DNA from: Rhodospirillaceae bacterium
GTDB taxonomy: Bacteria; Pseudomonadota; Alphaproteobacteria; Dongiales; Dongiaceae
Direction of reading: 5' to 3'
Length of the DNA: 64,000 bases
NCBI GenBank assembly: GCA_016712715.1
Contig: JADJQM010000003.1
Location: forward strand, 496,001 to 560,000
Part shown: positions 43,147 to 51,331 of the stretch, in pieces
Numbering within the stretch: the stretch's first letter is position 1
How the letters are laid out: each line of letters starts with the position of its first letter
Program-made: the position numbers and the translations under genes
The notes under the pieces: generated by a model
Database searches by the model: none
The model's input: the letters and a program-made list of their open reading frames with translations, nothing else
What the model was told of the DNA's origin: nothing

Positions 43147-43512
43147 TCACGTCAGGTAAAGCGAGCTCGCGCCACGCTTCCGATCTCGAATCCGCTGAAT
43201 GATATGACGACGAAGATGGCTGGGGATGCTTTGTCTGTTCGGCCAATGCAGGGGGCATCCTGCAAGCCGGCACTCTGCTGCAACCTCGCGCCCGTTTTCA
43301 TATCGATGCTGGTCCAGTTCGTTCCAGCCATCAAACTCTCGGTAGTTGCAGGCATTCCCGGCAACGGCATCCTGGAAGCCCCTGTAGAAAGCCGGGTGCA
43401 GCAACACGCGGCGCGCCCGTTCCCAGGTTTTTGCGCCCTTGAACTGGTCGTTGGTCGTGAGCCAGCCATCGTTCTGGCTTAGGCGACGAATTGCAGTATC
43501 TTGGACTTGCAT
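43147..43512 (-). CDS. Ribosome modulation factor-like protein
   Basis: The 121 residues resemble RMF in the centre (about 41-80). RMF has RGYQAGIAG...CPY...W-GGW-EA; here the text is FYRGFQDAVAGNACNYREF, then RYENGREVAA. The N-terminal 30 residues and the basic C-terminus (HLRRHIIQRIRDRKRG) are extra. RMF dimerises 70S ribosomes into inactive particles. The gene lies 13 bases after a COG0523 GTPase gene and before a GNAT gene, in a probable Zur-controlled run. The homology is by pattern only and needs a profile search. Confidence 0.6.
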   Translation of the reverse strand: MQVQDTAIRRLSQNDGWLTTNDQFKGAKTWERARRVLLHPAFYRGFQDAVAGNACNYREFDGWNELDQHRYENGREVAAECRLAGCPLHWPNRQSIPSHLRRHIIQRIRDRKRGASSLYLT

Positions 43513-43525
43513 GACCGCGCCGCGC

Positions 43526-44734
43526 TCAGGCTACCGACCAGACGGGGAACGGATCGGACAGCTCGCGCCAGGCGTCCGGCTTCATCCCGCCCTCATCCAC
43601 GAGGCATTCATCCAGTTGCCGACGGATCGAAGCCTCGTCCATATCGGTGCCGATGAAGACGATCTCCTGGCGCCGATCGCCATAGGCCTTGTCCCAGTTC
43701 TTCTCGATGGCCTGCCGCCAGGTCGGCTCCGTCGGCCATCGCTCGGCTGGTACATTCACCCACCAGAAACCCATGGCCGATGTCTGGACAAGGGCGCCGG
43801 CCTGGCTGAGCTCGCCGACCCAGCGCGGCCGTGTTGCCAGCCAGAAATGTCCCTTGGCGCGGACGACACCCGGCCAGGGGCGATTGATGAATGCGTGCAG
43901 GCGCTCCGGATGGAATGGCCGGCGCGCGCGATAGACAAAGCTGCGGATGCCGTATTCCTCGGATTCAGGCTTGTGATCGGCGAAACCGTGCAATTCCTTG
44001 AACCAGAGCGGATGCTCCTGGGCTTTCTCATAGTTGAAGCGGCAGGTATGCAGGATCCGGTCGAGCGGCGCCCGGCTCATATTGGTTTCCACGAGATCCG
44101 CGTCCGGGTTGAGGGCGCGGATGATCTTCCGTGCCGTGGCAAGCTGGTCGGGTGTCGCCGACTCCACCTTGTTCAGAATGACGACATCCGCGAACTCGAT
44201 CTGGTCGACGAGCAGATTGACCAAGGGCCGATTGTCGTCCGGGCCCAGGGATTCGCCGCGATCCGCCAGGAAATCACTGGATGCGTAATCCTTCAGCAGG
44301 TTGACGGCATCGACCACGGTCACCATCGTGTCGAGACGAGCGACGTCGCTGAGGCTGACGCCAGCTTCGTCGCGGAAGTCGAAGGTCGCAGCAACCGGCA
44401 GCGGTTCCGAGATGCCGGTGGATTCGATCAGCAGATAGTCGAAGCGGCCTTCGCCGGCCAGCCGTCGGACCTCCTGGAGAAGATCGTCCCGCAAGGTGCA
44501 GCAGATGCAGCCATTGCTCATTTCGACGAGTTTTTCGTCGGTGCGGGAAAGATCGCTGCCGCCGCGGACGAGATCGGCGTCGATGTTCACCTCGCTCATG
44601 TCATTGACGATGACGGCGACACGCTTGCCATCGCGGTTGTTGAGCACGTGGTTGAGCAAGGTCGTCTTTCCGGCACCAAGGAAACCGGAGAGGACGGTGA
44701 CGGGAAGTCGTTCGTCTACAATCGGTCGTTTCAT
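43526..44734 (-). CDS. COG0523 (CobW/ZigA-type) metallochaperone GTPase 1
   Basis: The 402 residues have P-loop GFLGAGKTTLLNHVL (about 17-31), the metal-binding CxCC motif in NGCICCTLRDDL, and the NKVE guanine-specificity motif, followed by the CobW C-terminal domain (IRSFVYRARRPFHPERLHAF, IVFIGTDMDE). The length and the RPFHPERL block fit the ZigA/YjiA-like zinc branch. It lacks a long His-rich loop, unlike GTPase 2. Translation starts 14 bases after the small protein gene. The expected role is GTP-driven delivery of zinc to client enzymes such as FolE. Confidence 0.93.
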   Translation of the reverse strand: MKRPIVDERLPVTVLSGFLGAGKTTLLNHVLNNRDGKRVAVIVNDMSEVNIDADLVRGGSDLSRTDEKLVEMSNGCICCTLRDDLLQEVRRLAGEGRFDYLLIESTGISEPLPVAATFDFRDEAGVSLSDVARLDTMVTVVDAVNLLKDYASSDFLADRGESLGPDDNRPLVNLLVDQIEFADVVILNKVESATPDQLATARKIIRALNPDADLVETNMSRAPLDRILHTCRFNYEKAQEHPLWFKELHGFADHKPESEEYGIRSFVYRARRPFHPERLHAFINRPWPGVVRAKGHFWLATRPRWVGELSQAGALVQTSAMGFWWVNVPAERWPTEPTWRQAIEKNWDKAYGDRRQEIVFIGTDMDEASIRRQLDECLVDEGGMKPDAWRELSDPFPVWSVA

Positions 44735-44748
44735 GAGATTGCCTTATG

Positions 44749-45096
44749 TCAATGGGCGTTGCCAGGTCCGGTGGCGTCGGCCAGAACCTCGTCTGCGAGC
44801 TTGTTCAAGAGGAAGGCGCACTTCTGGTGACCGAATTCGGCGACCAGCCGGGGCAGGATTTCCACGAGCAATGCCGAGGTGATGGCCGAGGCGGGGAGTG
44901 CGGACTTTTCGGCCCGCGCGATGGCATCGGCGAGGATGTTCCGCGCCGGAATGAACTGAGCGGGCACCTCGGTGCCAGGCACAGTGCTTTCCGGCAATGA
45001 TGTTTTCTTGCGCCCCGCCTTTGTCGTTGATTTCGAACCAGGTCTTTGTTCTCGGCCAAATGGCCCACGAATATGTTTCATGTTTTGGCCTGTCAT
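44749..45096 (-). CDS. Small protein paired with COG0523 GTPase 1
   Basis: The 115 residues comprise a basic, probably disordered first third (about 1-45) and a helical C-terminal domain (PAQFIPARNILADAI...LPRLVAEFGHQKCAFLLNKLADEVLAD). That C-terminal domain aligns over about 63 positions with the 88-residue protein at 51332, which likewise precedes a COG0523 GTPase. The ATG overlaps the hisI stop by 3 bases. I do not recognise a named family. The repeated association suggests a partner or client adaptor of the GTPase. Confidence 0.8.
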   Translation of the reverse strand: MTGQNMKHIRGPFGREQRPGSKSTTKAGRKKTSLPESTVPGTEVPAQFIPARNILADAIARAEKSALPASAITSALLVEILPRLVAEFGHQKCAFLLNKLADEVLADATGPGNAH

Positions 45097-45587
45097 AGAA
45101 TGGTGGGATTGTCGGCATCCCCATAGACATCAGAGGGGTCGAAGAGCTTCTGCTGCTCCTGGAAACGCAACGAGACCGGCCGGTCGGCGGGAAGGCCGAG
45201 ATCGACGGACCGGTAGAAACAGGATCGGTAGCCGACATGGCAGCTGCCGCCGATGCCGCCCACCGCCACGCGAGGCCAGACGCTGTCTTGGTCGTCATCG
45301 ATTCTCATCTCGACGATCTTGTGAACCTGGCCGCTGCTGGCGCCCTTGTGCCAGATGCGCTGCCGCGTGCGGCTCCAGTAATGGGCCTCGCCCGTATCGA
45401 TGCTGCGGATGAGGGCCTCGGCGTTCATGTAGCCGAGCATCAGGACTTCGCCTGACGTGGCGTCCGTCACGACGGCGGGGAGCAGGCCTCGCTGGTCGAA
45501 TTTGGGCGCTAGGACGCCACCTTCCTCGACCTGCGCCACGGTGGCGCGGATGGCGAGCCAGGGTGACCAGCGGCTGTTGTCAGCCAT
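45093..45587 (-). CDS. hisI: HisI-like phosphoribosyl-AMP cyclohydrolase paralogue lacking one zinc ligand
   Basis: The 164 residues have full HisI motifs (LMLGYMNAEALI, YWSRTRQRIWHKGASSG, GSCHVGYRSCFYR). In canonical HisI the metal segment reads D-C-D-x-D; here residues 97-101 are DDDQD, so the first zinc-ligand Cys is Asp, while the other two (Cys116, Cys123) remain. HisI paralogues are known in Zur regulons as back-ups during zinc limitation, and this change fits reduced zinc dependence. The start is ATG 45587, overlapping folE by 8 bases; a longer frame from 45605 lies inside folE. Confidence 0.92.
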   Translation of the reverse strand: MADNSRWSPWLAIRATVAQVEEGGVLAPKFDQRGLLPAVVTDATSGEVLMLGYMNAEALIRSIDTGEAHYWSRTRQRIWHKGASSGQVHKIVEMRIDDDQDSVWPRVAVGGIGGSCHVGYRSCFYRSVDLGLPADRPVSLRFQEQQKLFDPSDVYGDADNPTIL

Positions 45588-46230
45588 GTTTCGCCCCCAT
45601 GCCATACCCGGTCAGCATGAGGAATTCCTGGCGCGTGGCAGCGTCGGTCCGGAACGTGCCGAGCATCCGGCTGGTCACCATTGAGACACCGGGCTTCCGG
45701 ATGCCTCTGGTCGTCATGCATTGATGCGCGGCCTCGATGACGACCGCGACGCCGTGCGGTTGCAGCGCCTTGAACAGGGTGTCGGCGATTTGCGCCGTCA
45801 GGGCTTCCTGGATCTGAAGCCGCTTCGCGAACACCTCCACCAGCCGCGCAAGCTTGCTGATGCCGATGACGCGCCCTTTGGGCAGATAGGCCACATGGGC
45901 CTTGCCGATGATGGGCACCATATGGTGTTCGCAATGGGATTCGACCCGAATGTCCCGCAGCAGGACCATTTCGTCGTAATCCGACGTCTCGGCAAAGGTC
46001 GTCGCGAGAGAGTCCTGCGGATCGCTGTCATAGCCCGCGAAAAACTCCTCATAGGCGCGCGCGACCCGGGCCGGTGTGCCGCGCAACCCTTCTCTGTCGG
46101 GATCGTCCCCGGCCCACGCAATCAGTGTGCGGACGGCTGCCTCGGCAGCTTGACGGGTCGGGCGGGGCCGCCCAGCGACCTCTTTCAGGCGGTCAGGCGG
46201 GCGGCCACTTGAGATAACGGGTAGGTCCAT
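45580..46230 (-). CDS. folE: GTP cyclohydrolase I FolE (Zur-linked copy)
   Basis: The 216 residues of a type IA GTP cyclohydrolase keep the zinc ligands Cys100, His103 (SHCEHH) and Cys171 (QCMTTRG) and the catalytic motif VIGISKLARLVEVFAKRLQIQE. It makes dihydroneopterin triphosphate for folate synthesis. It is the first gene after a Zur box, divergent from zur, and is followed by the HisI paralogue. Retention of zinc ligands fits the idea that a COG0523 GTPase delivers zinc to this copy during limitation. Confidence 0.94.
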   Translation of the reverse strand: MDLPVISSGRPPDRLKEVAGRPRPTRQAAEAAVRTLIAWAGDDPDREGLRGTPARVARAYEEFFAGYDSDPQDSLATTFAETSDYDEMVLLRDIRVESHCEHHMVPIIGKAHVAYLPKGRVIGISKLARLVEVFAKRLQIQEALTAQIADTLFKALQPHGVAVVIEAAHQCMTTRGIRKPGVSMVTSRMLGTFRTDAATRQEFLMLTGYGMGAKHG

Positions 46231-46264
46231 TGTCTACAGGCATGTCATTGTTGCTCTTTGATAC

Positions 46265-46282
46265 GTTATGTTATAACATTAC
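46265..46282. promoter_or_regulatory. Zur box between folE and zur
   Basis: GTTATGTTATAACATTAC is an 18-base near-palindrome (perfect core ATGTTATAACAT at 46268-46279). It lies 34 bases from the folE start and 22 bases from the zur start, so it can control both directions. The same motif recurs at 51282. Confidence 0.88.
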
Positions 46283-46304
46283 ATCGCAAGTCAAGGAGGC
46301 GCTT

Positions 46305-46778
46305 ATGTCGCGGGATCGTCCTTCCAGCGGCTCGGCAGAGGCAAAATCGGAAAGCATGGCCGAGATGCCTGCTTTGTCGAGCCGGACGCGGGAGGCCGCT
46401 CTGGAGGTTCTGAGGGACGCCCGGATTCCGCTTGGCGCCTATCACCTGATTGACCGAATGGAGGGGAGATTGGGGCGTAAAGTGGCTCCCCCCACGATCT
46501 ACCGGGCGCTGGAATCGCTCCAGGCCCAGGGGCTGGTGTCGCGGATCGAAGCCCCCAGCGCCTATGTTGCATCTTCGCATCCCGGCGAGGTTCGGAGATG
46601 CGTCTTCTTTGTCTGTGGCGAATGCAGCCACTCAGTCGAAATCGAAAATCCAGTCCTCGACAACCTCCTTGCCCAGGATGCCGATCAATTGGGCTTCCGC
46701 ATCGCTCGGCGGGTTCTGGAACTGGAAGGTACCTGCGCCAGTTGCCAGCAGCAAAAATCGGTGGACCGCGGAGACTAG
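46305..46778 (+). CDS. zur: Zinc uptake regulator Zur (Fur family)
   Basis: The 157 residues have a winged-helix N-terminus (IPLGAYHLIDRMEGRLGRKVAPPTIYRALESLQAQGLVSRI, about 41-81). The Zur/Fur metal region holds HPGEVRRCVFFVCGECSHS and a structural zinc site of two CxxC pairs (Cys104/107 and Cys144/147). The start is ATG 46305 with AAGGAGG upstream, just beyond the Zur box, which implies autoregulation; an earlier TTG lies before the box. It represses the zinc-uptake genes when zinc-loaded. It is followed after one base by the GTP-start of GTPase 2. Confidence 0.93.
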   Translation: MSRDRPSSGSAEAKSESMAEMPALSSRTREAALEVLRDARIPLGAYHLIDRMEGRLGRKVAPPTIYRALESLQAQGLVSRIEAPSAYVASSHPGEVRRCVFFVCGECSHSVEIENPVLDNLLAQDADQLGFRIARRVLELEGTCASCQQQKSVDRGD

Positions 46779-46779
46779 C

Positions 46780-47991
46780 GTGAACAAGAAACTGAAGAGT
46801 GACCTCGTCGATCTGGAAAGATTGGCGACACCGATTTCCCTGCTGACCGGATTCCTGGGCAGCGGCAAGACCACCGTGCTCAACCACCTGCTGGGGCAGC
46901 CGGATTTGTCCAGCACCGTGGTGATCATCAATGAATTCGGCGAGATCGGCCTGGATCACGAGCTCGTCGAAAGCACCAGCGAGGAGATGGTCCTCCTGCA
47001 GAGCGGCTGCCTCTGCTGCACCATCCGAGGCGATCTGGTCGATACCATCCACGCGCTGATGCGGCGCCGAGTGAAGGGCGAAATCCGCCCATTCGAGCGC
47101 ATCATCATTGAAACCACGGGTTTGGCCGATCCGGCGCCGATCCTGCACACGCTGATGACAGAGCCGACGATCGCGACCTGCTTCCGTCTCGATGGCGTCA
47201 TCACCACCATCGACGCGGCAACGGCCATGGCGACCTTCGACCGTCAGATAGAATCTGTGAAGCAGGCGGCGGTTGCCGACCGCCTGCTGCTAACCAAATC
47301 CGACCTCGTCGACAAGGAGGCGATCGAGGCCCTGAAGCAGCAGCTGCGGGCGATCAACCCGGCGGCGCCGATCATCATGACCACCAACGGCGCGGTGAGC
47401 CCGCCCGCGATCCTGGACGCCGGCCTGTACAACCCCAAGACCAAATCACTGGACGTTCAGCGCTGGCTGAAGAGCGAGGCGTTCGAGCGGGACGCGCATA
47501 GTCACGACCACCACGATGATGACGAATCACACGGCGGGCACGACCACTCCGGTCACGGCCACCATCACGGTCACGCACATGACGTGAACCGTCATGATGC
47601 GACGATTTCCGCCACCTGCCTGGTCGCCGACGCCCCCTTGAAGCTTGTGGCCTTCGAGCTCTGGCTCGACAGTCTGCTCTATCTCAAGGGACCGGACATC
47701 TATCGGATCAAGGGCATCCTGAACATCGAGGGCGCCAAGGGTCCGCTGGTCATTCACGGCGTCCAGCACATCTTCCATCCGCCCGTGATGCTGAAGAAAT
47801 GGCCGAGCGAGGACCGCCGCTCGCGCATCGTCTTCATCGGCCGCGATCTCGATGAAAGCGCCCTCAGGGACACGCTCAAGATTTTCACCGACGGCGACAA
47901 GATCGCCCGTCTCGACCTGGCCAAGAGTCCGCTCCTGAAACCGGTCGCGGTGCCGGGCGACGACATCGCTATGTTCCAGGTCGAACTCTAG
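46780..47991 (+). CDS. COG0523 GTPase 2 with His-rich loop
   Basis: The 403 residues start at GTG 46780, one base after the zur stop; the open frame upstream is a shadow of zur. Motifs are GFLGSGKTTVLNHLL (P-loop), SGCLCCTIRGDLVDT (CxCC) and TKSDL (specificity). A metal-binding stretch very rich in His and Asp lies at about 235-270, and a CobW C-terminal domain with VHGVQHIFHPP follows. The His-rich insertion suggests zinc storage or delivery. It lies in the zur-znu operon. Confidence 0.93.
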   Translation: MNKKLKSDLVDLERLATPISLLTGFLGSGKTTVLNHLLGQPDLSSTVVIINEFGEIGLDHELVESTSEEMVLLQSGCLCCTIRGDLVDTIHALMRRRVKGEIRPFERIIIETTGLADPAPILHTLMTEPTIATCFRLDGVITTIDAATAMATFDRQIESVKQAAVADRLLLTKSDLVDKEAIEALKQQLRAINPAAPIIMTTNGAVSPPAILDAGLYNPKTKSLDVQRWLKSEAFERDAHSHDHHDDDESHGGHDHSGHGHHHGHAHDVNRHDATISATCLVADAPLKLVAFELWLDSLLYLKGPDIYRIKGILNIEGAKGPLVIHGVQHIFHPPVMLKKWPSEDRRSRIVFIGRDLDESALRDTLKIFTDGDKIARLDLAKSPLLKPVAVPGDDIAMFQVEL

Positions 47992-48014
47992 ACATCGAAC
48001 CAAGAGGATTTTCC

Positions 48015-48293
48015 ATGAACCGCGCGGCGGATTCGACGGCTTCCCTGAAGCTGGAAACGTTTGAAGACTGGCAGCACTGCATCACGCAGATCTGCGGCAT
48101 CCCCCTGACCCCGGCCTTTGTCGAGGAACGCATCGCCGCTCTGGAAAACCCTCGTTCCTCGGCTGCGGAAAAGTTCGAAAAGACCTGGGGCCGGACTCAC
48201 CGGGAGAAGGTCGTTGCCTGGTTCAAGACCGCGCGCGAGCAACTGGCGGACGACGCGTCAACGCCATCCTCGATTTCGGGACGGCCTTCCTAA
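48015..48293 (+). CDS. Small conserved-looking protein in the zur-znu operon
   Basis: The 92 residues have no signal peptide or membrane segment and a helical, charged composition (LETFEDWQHCITQICGIPL; FEKTWGRTHREKVVAWFKTAREQL). I recognise no family. The gene has a good AAGAGGA site and lies 23 bases after GTPase 2; its stop is immediately before the znuC ATG. This position indicates a role in zinc handling, not defined by sequence. Confidence 0.75.
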   Translation: MNRAADSTASLKLETFEDWQHCITQICGIPLTPAFVEERIAALENPRSSAAEKFEKTWGRTHREKVVAWFKTAREQLADDASTPSSISGRPS

Positions 48294-49106
48294 ATGGCTG
48301 CGGTTTCGTTCACGACGATCGCACAAGCCGACCGAGCGCCGCCCGTCCAATGGAGCAACCTGACCCTCGGCTACAATCGCCGCCCTGCCATTCATCATGT
48401 AACGGGTGATATCGAGGCGGGCTCGCTGACCGCGCTAGTCGGCCCGAACGGTTCGGGCAAATCGACACTGCTGAAGGGCATCGTCGGCATCCTGAAGCCG
48501 ATGACGGGCAAATGCACGGTTCGGACAAAGGCCGGTCTTGCCTATCTGCCGCAGCAATCCGAGCTGGACCGGACGTTCCCCACCACCGTCGGCTGCCTCG
48601 TGGCGCTGGGTCTCTGGTCGCGGCGCGGTCCCTTGGGGCGCCACAACGCCGCGGACAGGATGGCGGTCGCCGGGGCCCTCACCGATGTCGGCCTCGTCGG
48701 CTTTGAAGACCGGCCGATCGACTCGCTCTCGGGCGGACAGCTTCAGCGTGCCCTGTTTGCCCGGGTTATGGTGCAGGATGCCGACCTCATTCTCCTCGAT
48801 GAGCCGTTCAATGCCATCGATGAAAGCACCGTCCACGACCTCCTTCATCACCTGAAGCGCTGGCATGCAGATGGCCGCACCGTCATCGCCGTCATGCATG
48901 ATCTCGACCTGGTCCGGTCGCATTTCCCCGCGACCCTGCTGCTGGCCCGCGAGCCGATCGCCTGGGGAAGTACGAAGCAGGTTCTGACCGCCCCGAACCT
49001 CGCGAAGGCCGGTGCCTTCAGCGCCGCCTGGCAGCCGGACGCGCCCTGGTGCGGTCATGAACCGGATTCCACCCGGGACCAAAGACATCTGCGGGTGGGA
49101 CAATGA
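48294..49106 (+). CDS. znuC: Zinc ABC transporter ATPase ZnuC
   Basis: The 270 residues have Walker A GPNGSGKSTLLKG (about 51-63), signature LSGGQLQRAL, Walker B LILLDEPFNAID and H-loop VMHDLD. It starts directly after the small protein stop and overlaps znuB by 4 bases. It powers high-affinity zinc import with ZnuB and ZnuA. Confidence 0.95.
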   Translation: MAAVSFTTIAQADRAPPVQWSNLTLGYNRRPAIHHVTGDIEAGSLTALVGPNGSGKSTLLKGIVGILKPMTGKCTVRTKAGLAYLPQQSELDRTFPTTVGCLVALGLWSRRGPLGRHNAADRMAVAGALTDVGLVGFEDRPIDSLSGGQLQRALFARVMVQDADLILLDEPFNAIDESTVHDLLHHLKRWHADGRTVIAVMHDLDLVRSHFPATLLLAREPIAWGSTKQVLTAPNLAKAGAFSAAWQPDAPWCGHEPDSTRDQRHLRVGQ

Positions 49107-49978
49107 CGACCATCTACGATTGGCTCGTCGGCCCCTTCGCCGATTACGCCTTCATGCGGAAGGCGCTCTTCGGCTGCCTCCTCCTTTCCCTTTCGTCTTG
49201 CCCGGTCGGCGTCTTTCTCATGCTGCGCCGGATGAGCCTCACCGGTGACGCGATGTCGCACGCGGTCCTGCCCGGCGCCGCCCTCGGTTTCCTCCTCTAT
49301 GGCCTGAAGATCGTGCCGATGACCATCGGCGGCCTCATTGCCGGCGCCCTCGTCGCCGCCTGCGCGGGTGCGGTTGCGCGCCTCACCATCCAGCGGGAAG
49401 ACGCCTCCATGGCGGCTTTCTATCTGATGTCCCTGGCAGTGGGCGTCATGATCGTCTCGCTGCGCGGATCCAGCGTCGACCTCATGCATGTCCTCTTCGG
49501 AACGGTACTCGCGCTTAATACCGAGGCCCTCACTTTGATCCTGGTCATCGCCGGAACGACGCTCGTGGCCCTGGCCGCCTCCTGGCGGACATTGGTCGCG
49601 GAATGCCTCGACCCCCTATTCCTGCGGTCCGTATCGACCCTGGGTCCAGTCGTCCACTTCGTCTTCCTGGCCCTGGTCGTCCTCAATCTGGTCGGCGGCT
49701 TCCAGGCCCTGGGAACGCTGCTTTCCGTCGGCCTCATGATGCTGCCGGCGACGACCGCGCGGTTCTGGGCGACGCGCGTCACCACCATGTGCGTGATCTC
49801 CGCGGCAATCGGCGCTGTCTCCAGCCTGGTCGGATTGCTGCTGTCCTATCACCTCGAACTGCCTTCCGGCCCTTCCATCATCCTCGCCGCCAGCAGCCTC
49901 TACCTCGTTTCCCTGCTCGCAAGCCCGCGAGGCCTCATCGCCTACAGGTTTCCACCAAGCGCGCATCGACGCGCGTGA
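49103..49978 (+). CDS. znuB: Zinc ABC transporter permease ZnuB
   Basis: The 291 residues contain about eight to nine membrane helices of the ABC-3 permease family, with MSLTGDAMSHAVLPGAALGF (about 48-67) and LLSVGLMMLPATTARFW (about 207-223). It overlaps znuC by 4 bases and is followed by znuA. Confidence 0.95.
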   Translation: MTTIYDWLVGPFADYAFMRKALFGCLLLSLSSCPVGVFLMLRRMSLTGDAMSHAVLPGAALGFLLYGLKIVPMTIGGLIAGALVAACAGAVARLTIQREDASMAAFYLMSLAVGVMIVSLRGSSVDLMHVLFGTVLALNTEALTLILVIAGTTLVALAASWRTLVAECLDPLFLRSVSTLGPVVHFVFLALVVLNLVGGFQALGTLLSVGLMMLPATTARFWATRVTTMCVISAAIGAVSSLVGLLLSYHLELPSGPSIILAASSLYLVSLLASPRGLIAYRFPPSAHRRA

Positions 49979-49995
49979 TTGCAAAGGAGTGACCC

Positions 49996-50994
49996 ATGTC
50001 AAAGATAGCATCCATCGCAGCGGCGGCGACGATCGCCACCCTCTCGTCTCTCTTCATCAAGAGTGCGGCGGCCGACAACCTCAAGGTCGTCTCGACCTTC
50101 TCGATCATCTCCGACTTTGCCAAGAATGTCGGCGGTGACCGTATCGATCTCACGACCTTGGTCGGCCCAGATGGCGACGCCCATGTCTACGAGCCGAAGC
50201 CGGCGGACGGGGCGGCCCTCAGCGAGGCCGATGTCGTTCTCGTGAACGGTCTGCAATTCGAGGGATTCCTGGATCGTCTGGTCGAGGCCAGCGAGACCAA
50301 GGCGCCGATCGTGGAACTCACCAAGGGCGTCGAGCCACTGAGGGCAATGGATGAAGAGCACGAGCATGAACATGAGCATGAGGGCGAGGCCGCGGAAGGC
50401 CACGATCATGATCACGAGCATGAGGAGGAGCACGAGCATGAGGAGGGACATCATCACCACGGTGAATTTGATCCCCATGCCTGGCAATCGGTCCACAATG
50501 CCGAGATCTATGTCACCAACATCTCGGCCGCCTTCTGCTCCGTCGATCAGGCCGGGTGCGATGTTTATAAATCCAACGCCGAGGCCTATCTCGCCAAGCT
50601 GAAGGCGCTGGAGACGAGCGTCAAGGCCGAGCTCGCCGACATTCCGGCCGACAAGCGGACCGTGATCACTTCACATGACGCGTTCGGCTATTTCGAGCAC
50701 GAATACGGCCTCAAATTCCTGGCGCCGGAAGGCATTTCCACCGAGGCCGAGGCGTCGGCCGCGGACGTCGCAAAGCTCATCGACCAGATCAAGGAAGACA
50801 AGGCGTCAGCTCTCTTCGTCGAGAACATCACCAACACGGCGCTGATCGACCAGATCTCGGCCGAAACGGGTCTCAAGGTCGGCGGAACGCTCTATTCCGA
50901 TGCGCTCTCCGGCCCGTCGGAACCGGCCGCCACCTATATCGACATGATGAACCACAACGTCGCGACCCTGAAGAAGGCCATCACGGGGAACTGA
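49996..50994 (+). CDS. znuA: Zinc-binding periplasmic protein ZnuA
   Basis: The 332 residues have a signal peptide (cleavage likely after IKSAAA), metal ligand His63 in DAHVYEP, and a His/Glu-rich loop at about 118-155 typical of zinc-specific members. Later ligand motifs are DPHAW, TSHDAFGYF and YSDALS. It has a good RBS (AAAGGAG). It is the last gene of the zur operon and is followed by a long inverted repeat. Confidence 0.96.
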   Translation: MSKIASIAAAATIATLSSLFIKSAAADNLKVVSTFSIISDFAKNVGGDRIDLTTLVGPDGDAHVYEPKPADGAALSEADVVLVNGLQFEGFLDRLVEASETKAPIVELTKGVEPLRAMDEEHEHEHEHEGEAAEGHDHDHEHEEEHEHEEGHHHHGEFDPHAWQSVHNAEIYVTNISAAFCSVDQAGCDVYKSNAEAYLAKLKALETSVKAELADIPADKRTVITSHDAFGYFEHEYGLKFLAPEGISTEAEASAADVAKLIDQIKEDKASALFVENITNTALIDQISAETGLKVGGTLYSDALSGPSEPAATYIDMMNHNVATLKKAITGN

Positions 50995-51009
50995 GGATCA
51001 GGGTTGTTG

Positions 51010-51058
51010 GGTTTTGATCTCGTCTCCACACGTCAGCCGATGACGGGATCAAAACCCT
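51010..51058 (+). terminator. Long inverted repeat after znuA
   Basis: Arms of 16 bases (51010-51025 and 51043-51058) pair with one G:T and enclose a 17-base loop, beginning 15 bases after the znuA stop. No T-run follows, so it may be a Rho-type or processed 3' end rather than an intrinsic terminator. Confidence 0.5.
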
Positions 51059-51281
51059 CCCTTCCCCCAGCCCTGTAACCTCTACTTTGTAGACCATGGG
51101 TTGTGCGAACATCTGGCTGGGCGAACAACCTTGCGGATTGAGCGGTGCGACATTTTGGGACGACGAGAAATCCAGCGTCCGGGCAAGGGCCGGAAACGAG
51201 ACAACCAACGCAACGACGAAACTTTAGGCCAGCACCGTGATGAGTGCCCTGGCGACGGCGGATTCTGTTTGCCTTGAAATT

Positions 51282-51299
51282 ATTATGTTATAACGTTAC
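51282..51299 (+). promoter_or_regulatory. Second Zur box
   Basis: ATTATGTTATAACGTTAC shares TTATGTTATAAC-n-TTACAT with the box at 46265. It ends 32 bases before the start of the small protein at 51332, so the GTPase 3 unit is likely under Zur control. Confidence 0.85.
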
Positions 51300-51331
51300 A
51301 TATTCATAAACTACCTTCGCGTCGAGGGAAC

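Larger units (their letters stand above)
50995..51331. other. Intergenic region with inverted repeat and second Zur box
   Basis: This 337-base gap contains a strong hairpin near its start and a Zur box at its end. The short minus-strand frame at 50981-51208 has no recognisable features and is not called. Confidence 0.6.
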
